NCBI RefSeq assembly: GCF_918698245.1
Contig: NZ_CAKKMS010000002.1
Span: 930,001 to 994,000, forward strand
Origin: Pedobacter sp. Bi126
GTDB lineage: Bacteria > Bacteroidota > Bacteroidia > Sphingobacteriales > Sphingobacteriaceae
DNA: 64,000 nucleotides
Direction of reading: 5' to 3'
Shown here: positions 18,753-27,765 of the stretch, piece by piece
Layout of the letters: every line of letters starts with the position of its first letter
Position numbering within the stretch: position 1 is the first letter of the stretch
Program-made: the position numbers and the translations under genes
The notes under the pieces: model-generated
The model's input: only the letters and a program-made list of their open reading frames with translations
What the model was told of the DNA's origin: nothing
The model's database searches: none

Positions 18753-20366
18753 ATGAATAAGAGTAGAATTTTCAGCGCGCTGTTAAGTGTTGCGCTTGTG
18801 AGTGCGGTACCAACTTTGGCCAATGCGCAAAAAGCAAATTGGCAAAATCTTGATCTTAAAAGTGATAGTACATTCGGAATCAGTACCGAAAAAGCATATA
18901 AAGAACTTTTAAAAGGTAAAAAATCTGTTAAAGTTATCGTAGCAGTTAATGATGGCGGCGTAGAAGCTACGCACGAAGACTTAAAACGAATTATGTGGGT
19001 AAACACCAAAGAGATAGCCGGCAATGGCAAGGATGATGATAAGAATGGTTATATCGACGATATAAATGGCTGGAACTTTATTGGCGGCCCTAAAGAATCT
19101 GTAAACTTCGAAACCTTAGAATTAACCCGTTTGGTTCGTCGCGATCAGGCCCGTTTTGCCAATACTACAGATGCAAATGTAGCAGAAAAAGATAAAAAAG
19201 ATTTCGAAATTTTTAAAGCTGAAAGAGCCGATTTAGAAAAACAATTGGCAGAAGCCAGGGAAAATCTGGCAGGTATTACCGGTTTTAAAACAGCTTTAGA
19301 CGCTGTAGTGAAGAAAATCGGTAAAGAAAACCCAACCGTAGAAGATTTTAAAAACTTCAAACCATCTACAGAGGTTGAAGGCAGGATCCAAAATGTACTG
19401 AGCCAGCAATTAGAAAAAGGCAGCTTCAAAGATTTTTACGAAGATCAAATTGTAGAAGGACTGGATTACTATACGCGCCAGGTCAATTATAACTTAAACC
19501 TCGATTACGATCCACGCTCAATAGTTGGCGATGATCCAAACAACGTTAAGGAGAAATTTTATGGCAATAACGACGTTGCAGGTCCTGATGCGATGCACGG
19601 CACACACGTAGCCGGTATCATTGCGGCTGATAGAACCAACAAACTTGGTATTTTAGGTGTAGCGGATAACGTTGCCATTATGGGTGTCCGTTGTACACCA
19701 AATGGTGATGAAAGGGATAAAGATGTTGCCAATGCTATTCGTTACGCTGTTGATAACGGTGCAAAAGTAATCAACATGAGTTTTGGCAAGGCTTATAGCT
19801 GGAACAAAGCCATCGTTAATGAGGCTATGAAATATGCGGTATCTAAAGATGTATTGATCGTTCAGGCAGCGGGTAACGAAAACAAAAATATCGATGTAGA
19901 AAATAATTTCCCTAACCACAAAGATTTAGATGAGAAGACTATTGCATCGTGGATTACCGTTGGTGCTTCAGGCCCTAAAGATGATGAAACATTAAAAGCC
20001 AGTTTTTCTAATTTCGGCAAAACCCAGGTAGATGTTTTTGCTCCAGGCGTTCAGATTTATTCTACTGTACCGGGTTCTAAATACAAAAATTTAGACGGAA
20101 CCAGTATGGCCTCTCCTGTTGTAGCTGGCTTAGCAGGATTAATCCGTTCTTATTATCCAAAATTAACTGCAGCACAGGTAAAAGAAATCATCGTTAAATC
20201 AGTTACCAAAGTTAACCATAACGTAGAATACGCTAAAGGTGAAGAACCAGGCGCAGAAAAAATTTCTGTCCCATTCTCTGATCTTTGTATCAGTGGCGGA
20301 ATTGTTAATACTTACAATGCATTAAAGTTAGCGGCAACTTACTCGGGTAAAGCGGTTGCGAAATAA
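18753..20366 (+). CDS. Secreted S8 subtilisin-like serine protease with a large insertion
   Basis: 537 residues with a Sec signal (MNKSRIFSALLSVALVSAVP, cleaved after ANA). The catalytic triad is D67 (VNDGGVEATHEDL), H282 (HGTHVAGIIAA) and S451 (GTSMASPVVAG), with the oxyanion asparagine N375 in QAAGNE. About 215 residues separate Asp and His, where classical subtilases have a few dozen; the insert includes a charged, probably coiled-coil stretch (about 145-230). No prodomain or type IX sorting tail is obvious, so it is probably periplasmic or outer-membrane associated. Confidence 0.93.
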   Translation: MNKSRIFSALLSVALVSAVPTLANAQKANWQNLDLKSDSTFGISTEKAYKELLKGKKSVKVIVAVNDGGVEATHEDLKRIMWVNTKEIAGNGKDDDKNGYIDDINGWNFIGGPKESVNFETLELTRLVRRDQARFANTTDANVAEKDKKDFEIFKAERADLEKQLAEARENLAGITGFKTALDAVVKKIGKENPTVEDFKNFKPSTEVEGRIQNVLSQQLEKGSFKDFYEDQIVEGLDYYTRQVNYNLNLDYDPRSIVGDDPNNVKEKFYGNNDVAGPDAMHGTHVAGIIAADRTNKLGILGVADNVAIMGVRCTPNGDERDKDVANAIRYAVDNGAKVINMSFGKAYSWNKAIVNEAMKYAVSKDVLIVQAAGNENKNIDVENNFPNHKDLDEKTIASWITVGASGPKDDETLKASFSNFGKTQVDVFAPGVQIYSTVPGSKYKNLDGTSMASPVVAGLAGLIRSYYPKLTAAQVKEIIVKSVTKVNHNVEYAKGEEPGAEKISVPFSDLCISGGIVNTYNALKLAATYSGKAVAK

Positions 20367-20377
20367 TTTTTCTGTTT

Positions 20378-20407
20378 GTCACTCTGAGGGAAAACGAAGA
20401 ATCTTCA
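20378..20407. repeat. GTCACTCTGAG...GAAGAATCTT dispersed element
   Basis: The sequence begins GTCACTCTGAGGGAAAACGA and continues to AATCTT just after the subtilase stop. It belongs to the same GTCAnnCTGA group as the other intergenic elements. Confidence 0.45.
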
Positions 20408-20448
20408 TAAAAAATGCGTCCTGATATAAAATCGGAACGCATTTTTTG
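20408..20448. terminator. Bidirectional terminator between subtilase and molybdenum hydroxylase genes
   Basis: AAAAAATGCGTCC and GGAACGCATTTTTT form a stem with A-run on one side and T-run on the other, so it can work for the plus-strand protease and the minus-strand hydroxylase operon. Confidence 0.8.
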
Positions 20449-20460
20449 TTTAGAATATTT

Positions 20461-20493
20461 AGAGAAGTCAAGTTTTTAAAACTTGACTTCTCT
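20461..20493. repeat. 33-base near-perfect palindrome
   Basis: AGAGAAGTCAAGTTTT, one T, then its exact reverse complement. The 16-base arms with almost no loop could form a cruciform or a second terminator at this convergent junction, 18 bases from the end of the molybdenum hydroxylase gene. Confidence 0.8.
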
Positions 20494-20510
20494 GGATTTG
20501 AACGGAATAA

Positions 20511-22634
20511 TTATGCCAATATCTTATCGGGCGTAATCGGCAATGTTCTGATCCTTTTTCCTGTAGCATTAAAAACAGCATTGGCTACAGCGGCAGAAAA
20601 ACCGATCAATGCAATTTCTCCCATTCCTTTTGCACCCATTGGATTAATATAAGGATCGGGTTTATTGATAAAATTAACATCAATTTCTGGTACATCGGCA
20701 TTTACCGGAACATGGTAATCGGCAAAATTATTATTGATATATCTTCCATAACGGTGGTCGATAATAGATTCTTCGGTTAAAGCCATGCCAATACCGCCAA
20801 CAGCACCACCAAGCATCTGGCTTCGGGCCGTTTTTGGACTTACAATGGTACCGGAATCGCCTACAGAAACGATTTTACTCACTTTTACTACGCCTGTAAG
20901 CGCATGAACCTTTACCTGTACAAAGTGAATCGAGAATGAATACATAGAGTAATTATCCCTTTCCTTCCCCCCCTGGCTTTCTTTGGTTACTTCTATTTGC
21001 GGAAGATTATTCTTATTTAAAACATCAACAAAATTAGCCGTTGCATCCATATTAGAATTTGCAGCCAGTTCCGCAATCGCAGATTTTAATGCCACACAAA
21101 CATCATTCACTGCCGAACCTACTGTAGATAATGTAGCTGAACCGCCCTGACTAGGCGCGGGCGGCAAAGAAGAATCACCCAATTCGAATGTAATTTTATT
21201 TACAGGGATCTTCATCAGTTTATTGGCGATTAAAGTCATGCCAGTTCCTGTTCCCGGGCCAATATCGCTGGTTGCACTTTGTAAAAGCAGCGATCCATCA
21301 GCCTTTAAAACGCCCTTCACACTGGCTTTACCTCTATTAGCATTAAAAACGCCAACACTTACACCATAACCTATTTGCCATGGCCCTTCAATCAAACTGC
21401 CAGGCTTATTTTTCCGGTTGCTCCACCCTATTTTTTCTGCCCCGATTTTATAAGCTTCTTTTATATTTTTGCTCGAAAAGGGTTTGTTTTTTTGCTGATC
21501 GGTTTCAGGATCGTTTTTGATTCTGAAATCCAATGGGTCCATATCCAAAGCATGTGCCATTTCATCAATAGCACTTTCAAGGGCAAAAGCTCCTGTAGCC
21601 TCCCCCGGACCACGCATCCATATTGGAACGCTAAGATCTACCGGAACAATGGCATAAGCCGTATTTACGTTATCGCATTGGTACATAAACTTCGCCATAT
21701 TAACCACGCCTTCGGTAAAGTTCTCATAAGTAGAGGTTTCACCATAAGCCCTGTGCGTAATCCCGGTTAATTTACCATCTTTATTTGCGCCCAAACCAAT
21801 GGTTTGTATCGCTGCCGGCCGATTACCGACCATGGTAAACATTTGCATCCTGGTAATCACTACTTTTACAGGTTTACCAATATGTTTAGAAGCCATTACC
21901 GTTGCAATTTCCAACGGCCAGGTACGTAAAGCCATACCAAAACCACCCCCAACAAACTCCGAATTTACCTGAATATTCTCCATCGGAATTTTAAAAACAT
22001 TTGCAATGGTGCCCTGGGTAGCTTTTACACCTTGTGTTTTGGCATAAACGGTAAGCTGGTTATTTGGCCTCCAATCGGCGATAATTCCGTGCAGTTCCAT
22101 CGGGTTATGCGTTTCGATAGGCAGAAAATATCTTTCCTCGAGCTTCACCTCTGCTGTTTTATAAGCGTTTTCTATACCGCGTTTATAGTCGGCCTGGCCT
22201 TGAAGTTTCTTTGCTTTAGGATCTTTTAAAGCTTTTTCAAAATCAGTGTTAAAATCTTCTCTAGAGTAAGTTGCCTTAACCAATGAAGCCGCATGAGTTG
22301 CTCTTTCGAAGGTATTGGCTACAACAATTGCGATTGGCTGTCCATTGTAGAAAATTTTGTCGGTATAAAAAATCTTCATCTGTGGACCACCTTCCTGCTC
22401 GTAAGCAGCGGCCGATGGCTTATTTAAATGCGAAATCACAGCAATTACACCTGGTGCTTTTTCAGCCGCCTTGGTATCGAGCGCTGTAATTTTTCCTTTG
22501 GTAATGGTACTGGTTACCAAAACACCATAGGTTAAACCTGGTAATTCATATTCCGCAAAGTATTTAGCTTGTCCCGTAACTTTTAAAATTCCATCTACGC
22601 GGTCGTTGTCGTCTTTTAAAATTTTCTTTTCCAT
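20511..22634 (-). CDS. Molybdenum hydroxylase large subunit (xanthine dehydrogenase family, PaoC-like)
   Basis: 707 residues binding the molybdopterin cytosine dinucleotide-type cofactor. The N-terminal domain starts DRVDGILKVTGQAKYFAEYE, the QGVKATQGTIANVFKIP and GGGFGMALRTWPLEI segments bind cofactor, and the catalytic glutamate is E673 in GAKGMGEIALIG. It oxidises an aldehyde or N-heterocycle with water as oxygen source. It is the third gene of an operon with FAD and 2Fe-2S subunits, two bases after the FAD subunit. The substrate is not determined; the order and architecture match E. coli PaoABC aldehyde oxidoreductase, which is periplasmic. Confidence 0.92.
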   Translation of the reverse strand: MEKKILKDDNDRVDGILKVTGQAKYFAEYELPGLTYGVLVTSTITKGKITALDTKAAEKAPGVIAVISHLNKPSAAAYEQEGGPQMKIFYTDKIFYNGQPIAIVVANTFERATHAASLVKATYSREDFNTDFEKALKDPKAKKLQGQADYKRGIENAYKTAEVKLEERYFLPIETHNPMELHGIIADWRPNNQLTVYAKTQGVKATQGTIANVFKIPMENIQVNSEFVGGGFGMALRTWPLEIATVMASKHIGKPVKVVITRMQMFTMVGNRPAAIQTIGLGANKDGKLTGITHRAYGETSTYENFTEGVVNMAKFMYQCDNVNTAYAIVPVDLSVPIWMRGPGEATGAFALESAIDEMAHALDMDPLDFRIKNDPETDQQKNKPFSSKNIKEAYKIGAEKIGWSNRKNKPGSLIEGPWQIGYGVSVGVFNANRGKASVKGVLKADGSLLLQSATSDIGPGTGTGMTLIANKLMKIPVNKITFELGDSSLPPAPSQGGSATLSTVGSAVNDVCVALKSAIAELAANSNMDATANFVDVLNKNNLPQIEVTKESQGGKERDNYSMYSFSIHFVQVKVHALTGVVKVSKIVSVGDSGTIVSPKTARSQMLGGAVGGIGMALTEESIIDHRYGRYINNNFADYHVPVNADVPEIDVNFINKPDPYINPMGAKGMGEIALIGFSAAVANAVFNATGKRIRTLPITPDKILA

Positions 22635-22636
22635 AA

Positions 22637-23620
22637 CTAAGCTTTAGATTTTGCAAGATTCAACGCCTCGATTATTGTATTGGGTGCCAGTTTAAGTTTA
22701 AAGTCATTTCCTCCAAAACCTTTTGCATCCTTCATGGCCAGTTGGGCAGCCTGTTCAAAATTCGATAAGGTGGCTTCTTTTCCTTTTAAGAAATTTTCGG
22801 ATGCCGTTAAACGCCAGGGTTTATGCGCTACTCCACCCATTGCCAAACGAATATCCATAATTTTATTATTGCTGAGCTCAAATGCTGCGGCTACAGAAAC
22901 GAGAGCAAAAGCATAAGAAGCCCGATCCCTAACTTTAAGATAATGATAGTTTTTGGCAAGATTATTCACCGGAATTTCCAAACGGATAATCATTTCGTCA
23001 GCTTTTAAGTTATTGTCTAACTGTGGAGTATCTCCTGCCAGGCGATGAAAATCTTTAAATAACATCTTACGTTCTCCTTTGGCATTGGCCACCACCACTT
23101 CAGCATCTAGAGCGATTAATGCTACACACATATCACTTGGATGAACAGCAATACATTTTTCTGAAGCCCCGAATATGGCATGCATGCGGTTAAAACCTTC
23201 CATGGCACCACAGCCTGTACCTGGCTGGCGTTTATTACAAGGCATTTCGGTATCGTAAAAATAACCACAACGTGTACGCTGCATCATATTACCACCAACA
23301 GTAGCTACGTTTCTCAGCTGGGCAGATGCGCCCGCCTGTAAAGCCCAGGAAAGTAACGGTAGTTTCTCTTTAATCAGCGCATTGTCTGCAACTGCCGAAT
23401 TAGAAGCCAAAGCACCAATATGGATTTTATTTCCAATCTGCTCGATCTGTTTTAGCGGAACATGATTGATATCGATGAGTTTTTCTGGTGCCGTAACACC
23501 TCTTTTCATTAAATCGATCAGGTTTGTTCCACCTGCCAAAAATTTGGCATTTTTATCTTTTACCAATAAAGCAATTGCTGATTTTGCCGTGGTTGTTCTT
23601 AAGTATTGAAAATTGATCAT
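22637..23620 (-). CDS. FAD-binding subunit of molybdenum hydroxylase (PaoB-like)
   Basis: 327 residues. The flavin-binding segment FLAGGTNLIDLMKRGV (about 29-44) and ATVGGNMMQRTRC are present. The insertion with cysteines (RCGYFYDTEMPCNKRQPGTG and the following CGAM) matches the extra 4Fe-4S cluster loop known from PaoB/YagS and absent from ordinary xanthine dehydrogenase FAD subunits. Its ATG overlaps the stop of the 2Fe-2S gene (ATGA). A strong Shine-Dalgarno-like AAGGAGGTGA lies seven bases upstream of the ATG, unusual in Bacteroidota. It transfers electrons between the iron-sulfur subunit and acceptor. Confidence 0.92.
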   Translation of the reverse strand: MINFQYLRTTTAKSAIALLVKDKNAKFLAGGTNLIDLMKRGVTAPEKLIDINHVPLKQIEQIGNKIHIGALASNSAVADNALIKEKLPLLSWALQAGASAQLRNVATVGGNMMQRTRCGYFYDTEMPCNKRQPGTGCGAMEGFNRMHAIFGASEKCIAVHPSDMCVALIALDAEVVVANAKGERKMLFKDFHRLAGDTPQLDNNLKADEMIIRLEIPVNNLAKNYHYLKVRDRASYAFALVSVAAAFELSNNKIMDIRLAMGGVAHKPWRLTASENFLKGKEATLSNFEQAAQLAMKDAKGFGGNDFKLKLAPNTIIEALNLAKSKA

Positions 23621-24240
23621 ACCGTTTCACCTCCTTCCTTAACTTCAATAATCGCATCAACTATATTAGGATAAGCACCACATCTACAGATATTTCCACT
23701 CATATATTCACTTATGTCTGCTCTCGAACCGGTATGCCCTTCGCGTACACAGGCCACGGCCGACATAATCTGTCCTGGCGTACAATAACCACATTGAAAA
23801 CCATCATGCTTGATAAATGCAGCCTGCATGGGATGCAAAGTTTCGCCGTTGGCCAATCCTTCAATCGTGGTAATTTTCTTTCCCTCATTCATCACAGCTA
23901 AACTGAGGCATGAATTTACCCTTTGTCCATCAACATGAACGGTGCATGCGCCACACTGGCCATGGTCGCATCCTTTTTTAGTCCCTGTTAGGTGTAATTC
24001 TTCACGCAAATAATCCAAAAGCGTTACCCTGGGCTCAACCGTAGTTTGATATGCTTTATTATTTACCGTAAGTTTTAATGGGATTTTCTCGAAAAGTTGA
24101 GCGAAACGTTCATCGGCATTGCTTTCTGCTGCTTTAACCGCAACGCCAGGCGTTAGTGCAATGGCTGTAATTACCGAACTTTTTTTGAGGAAATCGCGCC
24201 TGCTATCACCCTGATTTGGTTTCTGATCGGAAGATTTCAT
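23617..24240 (-). CDS. 2Fe-2S subunit of molybdenum hydroxylase with Tat signal (PaoA-like)
   Basis: 207 residues. The N-terminus carries a twin-arginine signal (SRRDFLKKSSVITAIALTPG), so the folded complex is probably exported to the periplasm. The plant-type ferredoxin motif is GCDHGQCGACTVHVDG with a later C in NSC, and the second cluster motif is FQCGYCTPGQ plus GNICRCGAYPN. It is the first gene of the operon and is divergent from yceH with about 170 bases between them. No molybdenum cofactor maturation chaperone is seen nearby. Confidence 0.93.
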   Translation of the reverse strand: MKSSDQKPNQGDSRRDFLKKSSVITAIALTPGVAVKAAESNADERFAQLFEKIPLKLTVNNKAYQTTVEPRVTLLDYLREELHLTGTKKGCDHGQCGACTVHVDGQRVNSCLSLAVMNEGKKITTIEGLANGETLHPMQAAFIKHDGFQCGYCTPGQIMSAVACVREGHTGSRADISEYMSGNICRCGAYPNIVDAIIEVKEGGETV

Positions 24241-24413
24241 AATTGGATATTTAGATATTGGATGTAGTCCTAAGTTCGTAATTCTAAAGCACAGAATGTA
24301 GCAATTCGGAAATTTAGAATTATTCTATCGTTAATATTTTTACATAACTCACTAGAAATAAATCATTAACAAAATAATTTTCAAAATGTTCAACCAATTT
24401 ATACTTTTATAAA

Positions 24414-25064
24414 ATGGACAATGTAAAACCACTACCCGATTTATCAGCAGAAGAACAACGCGTTTTAGGCGCATTAATAGAAAAAAGCCGCACAACACCC
24501 GATTATTACCCAATGACTCTGAATAGTTTAACAGCTGCATGTAATCAAAAAAGCTCAAGAAATCCGGTGGTAAATTACGATGAGGAAACCATAACTTTAA
24601 CACTAAACCAACTTAAAATAAAAGGTTTAATTTCCACTGCTACAGGAGGATCAAGCCGTGCAACTAAATATAAACATAATCTAGCTATTGTTTATCCTTT
24701 AGTACCTTCGGAGCTGGCCATTATTTGTTTATTGCTTTTACGCGGACCACTAACACCTGGTGAAATCAATAGCAATTCGGGAAGATTATATGAATTTGAA
24801 AGTATAGAAGAAGTTTTAGAACAACTTCAGAAATTATCAGATGAAGAACCTGCATTTGTAAAACAACTGGCAAAAAAAGCTGGACAAAAAGAGGCCCGTT
24901 TTGTTCATCTTTTAGGCGAACAGGCCGAAACCACTTCAGAACCTGAAACCGAAACGATAAACACACCACAATTTGATCCTACTGAACTGGAAAACAGAAT
25001 TGAGAAATTAGAACTGGAAATTGAAGAATTGAAAGAACTGGTTAATTTATTAATGGATAAGTAA
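24414..25064 (+). CDS. YceH family protein (DUF480)
   Basis: 216 residues, soluble. The N-terminal winged-helix repeats are clear: LSAEEQRVLGALIEKSRTTP, YYPMTLNSLTAACNQKSSR and VPSELAIICLLLLRGPLTPG are the hallmark DUF480 segments. The C-terminus is an acidic linker followed by a coiled-coil (LENRIEKLELEIEELKELVN). The function of YceH is unknown; two winged-helix domains suggest nucleic acid or protein binding. Single gene. Confidence 0.92.
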   Translation: MDNVKPLPDLSAEEQRVLGALIEKSRTTPDYYPMTLNSLTAACNQKSSRNPVVNYDEETITLTLNQLKIKGLISTATGGSSRATKYKHNLAIVYPLVPSELAIICLLLLRGPLTPGEINSNSGRLYEFESIEEVLEQLQKLSDEEPAFVKQLAKKAGQKEARFVHLLGEQAETTSEPETETINTPQFDPTELENRIEKLELEIEELKELVNLLMDK

Positions 25065-25112
25065 TGGGTTCATTTGTTCATTAGGCATTGGTTCATTGGT
25101 TTCTAACCCATC

Positions 25113-25359
25113 GCATAACCAACTCGATTTGTCAGTCTGAGCGTAGTCGAAGACCGTTATTTTACATTTTCCGTGCTTCTGTGGCAGAAAATTATTAGAT
25201 CTTAGCGAGACGCTAAGACCAGTTGAGGTTTGCTGAACATCGGCATAACCAACGCGATTTGTCAGTCTGAGCGTAGTCGAAGACCCGTCTATACATTTTT
25301 CCGTGCTTCTGTGTCTCCGTGGCAAAAAATTATTAGGTCTTAGCGAGATGATAAGACCA
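25113..25359. repeat. Tandem duplication of a GTCAGTCTGAGCG intergenic element (130-base period)
   Basis: Two direct copies start at 25113 and 25243. Each has GCATAACCAAC, CGATTTGTCAGTCTGAGCG, TAGTCGAAGAC, CCGTGCTTCTGT, an AAAATTATTAG(A/G)TCTTAGCGAGA stretch and ends near TAAGACCA. Copy 1 contains a short hairpin CTTAGCG/CGCTAAG (25201-25217) that is degraded in copy 2. The spacing is filled by unrelated sequence. No gene is present in this 423-base gap between yceH and the fabF-like gene. Confidence 0.75.
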
Positions 25360-25402
25360 ATATAGTGTTGGGAATGACGCACTGATCACAACCATACTAA
25401 AA

Positions 25403-25433
25403 CAAAAAAAGTGCTTGGCTATTAACCAAACAC
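25403..25433 (-). terminator. Terminator of the fabF-like operon
   Basis: On the minus strand GTGTTTGG-TTAATAG-CCAAGCAC (one G-T pair) is followed by T7. It is 55 bases past the stop of the KAS II gene. Confidence 0.8.
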
Positions 25434-25487
25434 CTTAAAAATCAATAATCAACCCGGTAGCTATCAGATTGAAAATAACAAAATCAA

Positions 25488-26738
25488 TTAAGCCTCATAC
25501 TTTTTAAAAATAGTACTCGCTGTGTGACCACCAAAACCAAAAGTGTTATTTAAAACATAATTGATCTCCTTTTTAATACTTTCTCCCAACACAAAATTCA
25601 ATCCTTTTGGAATGTTTTCGTCCAGATTTTTGGTATTAATAGTAGGTGGCACCACATTATCTCTGATCGATAAAACGCTGATTACACTTTCTACCGCTCC
25701 GGCAGCACCAAGTAAATGACCCGTCATCGATTTAGTTGCACCAATTATAACTGGCAAACCATTAAACACAGTATTAATCGCCTGTAATTCACTTAAATCG
25801 CCCAATCCGGTTGAAGTGGCGTGTGCATTAATATAATCGATTTTATCTGCACTAATTCCAGCATCTTTTAAAGCTTTCGTCATACCCAAAGCGGCACCAA
25901 TCCCATCAGGAGGAGTTCCGGTTAGGTGATATGCATCAGCGGCCATTCCACCACCAATAATCTCCGCATAAATGTGGGCGCCACGTGCCAAAGCATGATC
26001 CAGATCTTCTAAAACCAATGCACCTGCACCTTCGCTCATTACAAAACCATCTCTGTCGGCATCAAATGGTTTAGAAGCCCCTTGTGGATTCTCGTTATTT
26101 TTAGATAAAGCCTGAGCGGCATTAAAGCCACCTACAGATGAATTGGTTAACGCAGCTTCAGAACCACCGGCAATCATTACACTTGCTTTTCCTAAACGAA
26201 TGGTATCAAAAGCATTGATAATGGCAGTATTAGATGATGCACAAGCAGATACGGTACAATAATTTGGTCCACGCAATTTATGACGGATGGAAATTGCTCC
26301 TGCAGCAATATCGACAATCATCTTTGGAATGAAATAAGGATTAAATCTTGGTGTCCCATCACCTGCATGAAATTCTTCCAACTGCGCTTCAAAAGTACCG
26401 ATTCCACCATTTCCGGTTGCCCAGATTACACCAACTTCAGCCAATTGATCATCGGTCATTGCAGTAAAATCTAGCCCTGCATCCTTTATCGCCTGATCGC
26501 TCGATCCGATTGCATATTGGGTAAAAAGGTCATACTTTTTAATTTCTTTTTTCTCCAGGTATTCTTCAGGATTAAAATCCTTTACCTCGCCCGCAAAACG
26601 GGTTTTGAATTTACTGGCATCAAATTTTGTAATGGGACCGATGCCGCTTTTTCCGGCCAATATCTGTTGCCAGAATTGCTCAACGGTATTACCAAGTGGC
26701 GTTATAGCACCTAAACCTGTTACTACTACTCTTTTCAT
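25488..26738 (-). CDS. fabF: Beta-ketoacyl-ACP synthase II (FabF-like)
   Basis: 416 residues, thiolase fold. The active-site triad is Cys166 (TVSACASSN), His306 (INAHATST) and His341 (MTGHLLGAAGAVE), so the enzyme should be condensation-competent. It elongates acyl-ACP with malonyl-ACP. It is the last gene of a TetR-linked set (thioesterase, SDR, DUF2798), not of a core fab cluster with acpP, so it is probably a specialised or second copy. The gap to the DUF2798 gene is 11 bases. The symbol reflects the family and not proof of the housekeeping role. Confidence 0.88.
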   Translation of the reverse strand: MKRVVVTGLGAITPLGNTVEQFWQQILAGKSGIGPITKFDASKFKTRFAGEVKDFNPEEYLEKKEIKKYDLFTQYAIGSSDQAIKDAGLDFTAMTDDQLAEVGVIWATGNGGIGTFEAQLEEFHAGDGTPRFNPYFIPKMIVDIAAGAISIRHKLRGPNYCTVSACASSNTAIINAFDTIRLGKASVMIAGGSEAALTNSSVGGFNAAQALSKNNENPQGASKPFDADRDGFVMSEGAGALVLEDLDHALARGAHIYAEIIGGGMAADAYHLTGTPPDGIGAALGMTKALKDAGISADKIDYINAHATSTGLGDLSELQAINTVFNGLPVIIGATKSMTGHLLGAAGAVESVISVLSIRDNVVPPTINTKNLDENIPKGLNFVLGESIKKEINYVLNNTFGFGGHTASTIFKKYEA

Positions 26739-26749
26739 TTTAATAATTT

Positions 26750-26968
26750 TTAGTCAATATTCTTGAATAAATAATCGACCAACGATTGTACCCTTGGAGC
26801 AATAATTAATATAGCAGGAATGGCTACGATATAAGAAATGCCCCATGATTTCAACCAAACTGTGATAAAGGTCGATGTAAATCCAAGATTTACACTTATT
26901 GCTGCGAAAGTAACTATTCCTGTAGTGAAAACCGCCATAATAGATGCAAAAGCTACCTTCTTTTTCAT
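26750..26968 (-). CDS. DUF2798 small membrane protein
   Basis: 72 residues from the ATG at 26968; a longer frame would start at 27022 but overlap the upstream SDR gene by about 40 bases and place 18 unlikely residues before the first membrane segment. Two transmembrane helices are visible (KVAFASIMAVFTTGIVTFAA and ISYIVAIPAILIIAP), separated by WLKSWG, and the ending VQSLVDYLF is typical of DUF2798. Function unknown. The gene is tightly packed between the SDR and fabF-like genes. Confidence 0.75.
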   Translation of the reverse strand: MKKKVAFASIMAVFTTGIVTFAAISVNLGFTSTFITVWLKSWGISYIVAIPAILIIAPRVQSLVDYLFKNID

Positions 26969-26981
26969 TCCGGTTATCTGA

Positions 26982-27752
26982 TTAATTTTGAACAGAATCG
27001 ATCCAGGCTTTTCTATTTGCATTCATCACATTTAAAGCATCAACCGGCGATTGTCTGAATAACTTATAAATCTTTGCGGTATCGCCTACCCTGATTTCAA
27101 ACTCATCATTGGCTAAAGCCGCCAACAGATCATCGGCAACAACCGAAGGTTTAATACCATTATGGCCACCTATTTCCTTCGAAAATTCTGTATCCACCAA
27201 TGGCGGCATCAATTCGAAAACCTTAACAGCAGTTTCTTCTAAACTTAACCTTAACGAAGTACTGTAAGAATGTAATGCTGCTTTACTGGCCGCATAAGTT
27301 GGCAAAGTAACTCCAGGAACATAAGCCACAATAGATGAAACGTTTACGATAGCTGATTCGCGCTGTGCTTTTAAAACAGGCAACAATTTTTGATTGATCC
27401 TAATAATTGATAAATAATTGGTCAGCATTTCATCTTCTGCATTGGCAAAAGCATCCTGATTGGGGTCATCTAAATTGTACAGGATTGCTCTTCCTGCATT
27501 ATTAATCACGATATTCAATTGAGGGAAATCGACTTTGATACGGGCTACCAATTGATCTACATCCTCAGCCTTGCTTACATCAGAAAGAATGGTGGTTACA
27601 TTTTGTAATGATGCAGCAGCTGCATCCAGTCGCTCCTGATTTCTACCAGTAATAATTACATGATTATCTAAAGCAGTTAACTGTTTTGCAATTTCTAAAC
27701 CGATACCAGCTGTTCCGCCGATCAATAAAACGGTATTTTGTGAAGTTTTCAT
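26982..27752 (-). CDS. Short-chain dehydrogenase/reductase
   Basis: 256 residues. The cofactor motif GGTAGIGLEIAKQL (about 12-25), NNAGRAI (about 85-91), catalytic Ser in NVSSIV and YAASK (YxxxK, about 153-157) are present, so it is an active classical SDR, probably NADP(H)-dependent and cytosolic. The first residues KTSQNTVLLIGGTAGIG resemble the DltE-type group (YP_ SDR family with similarity to DltE). It is the second gene downstream of the thioesterase. The substrate is unknown; given the neighbours, a ketoacyl or aldehyde lipid intermediate is plausible. Confidence 0.9.
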   Translation of the reverse strand: MKTSQNTVLLIGGTAGIGLEIAKQLTALDNHVIITGRNQERLDAAAASLQNVTTILSDVSKAEDVDQLVARIKVDFPQLNIVINNAGRAILYNLDDPNQDAFANAEDEMLTNYLSIIRINQKLLPVLKAQRESAIVNVSSIVAYVPGVTLPTYAASKAALHSYSTSLRLSLEETAVKVFELMPPLVDTEFSKEIGGHNGIKPSVVADDLLAALANDEFEIRVGDTAKIYKLFRQSPVDALNVMNANRKAWIDSVQN

Positions 27753-27765
27753 TATATGTTTTTTT

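Noticed and set aside
21375..21770. 131-residue plus-strand frame
   Set aside because: It lies wholly inside the molybdenum hydroxylase gene on the other strand, which has clear motifs; composition is that of an antisense shadow.
25113..25359. Possible CRISPR array
   Set aside because: Only two copies of a long unit of more than 100 bases, without short spacers or cas genes.
25050..25382. A 110-residue frame on the minus strand, antisense to the YceH end and over the tandem repeat
   Set aside because: It consists of the translated intergenic repeat twice (SLR(P/S)NNFLP), has no family resemblance, and its frame comes from the repeat, not from a gene.
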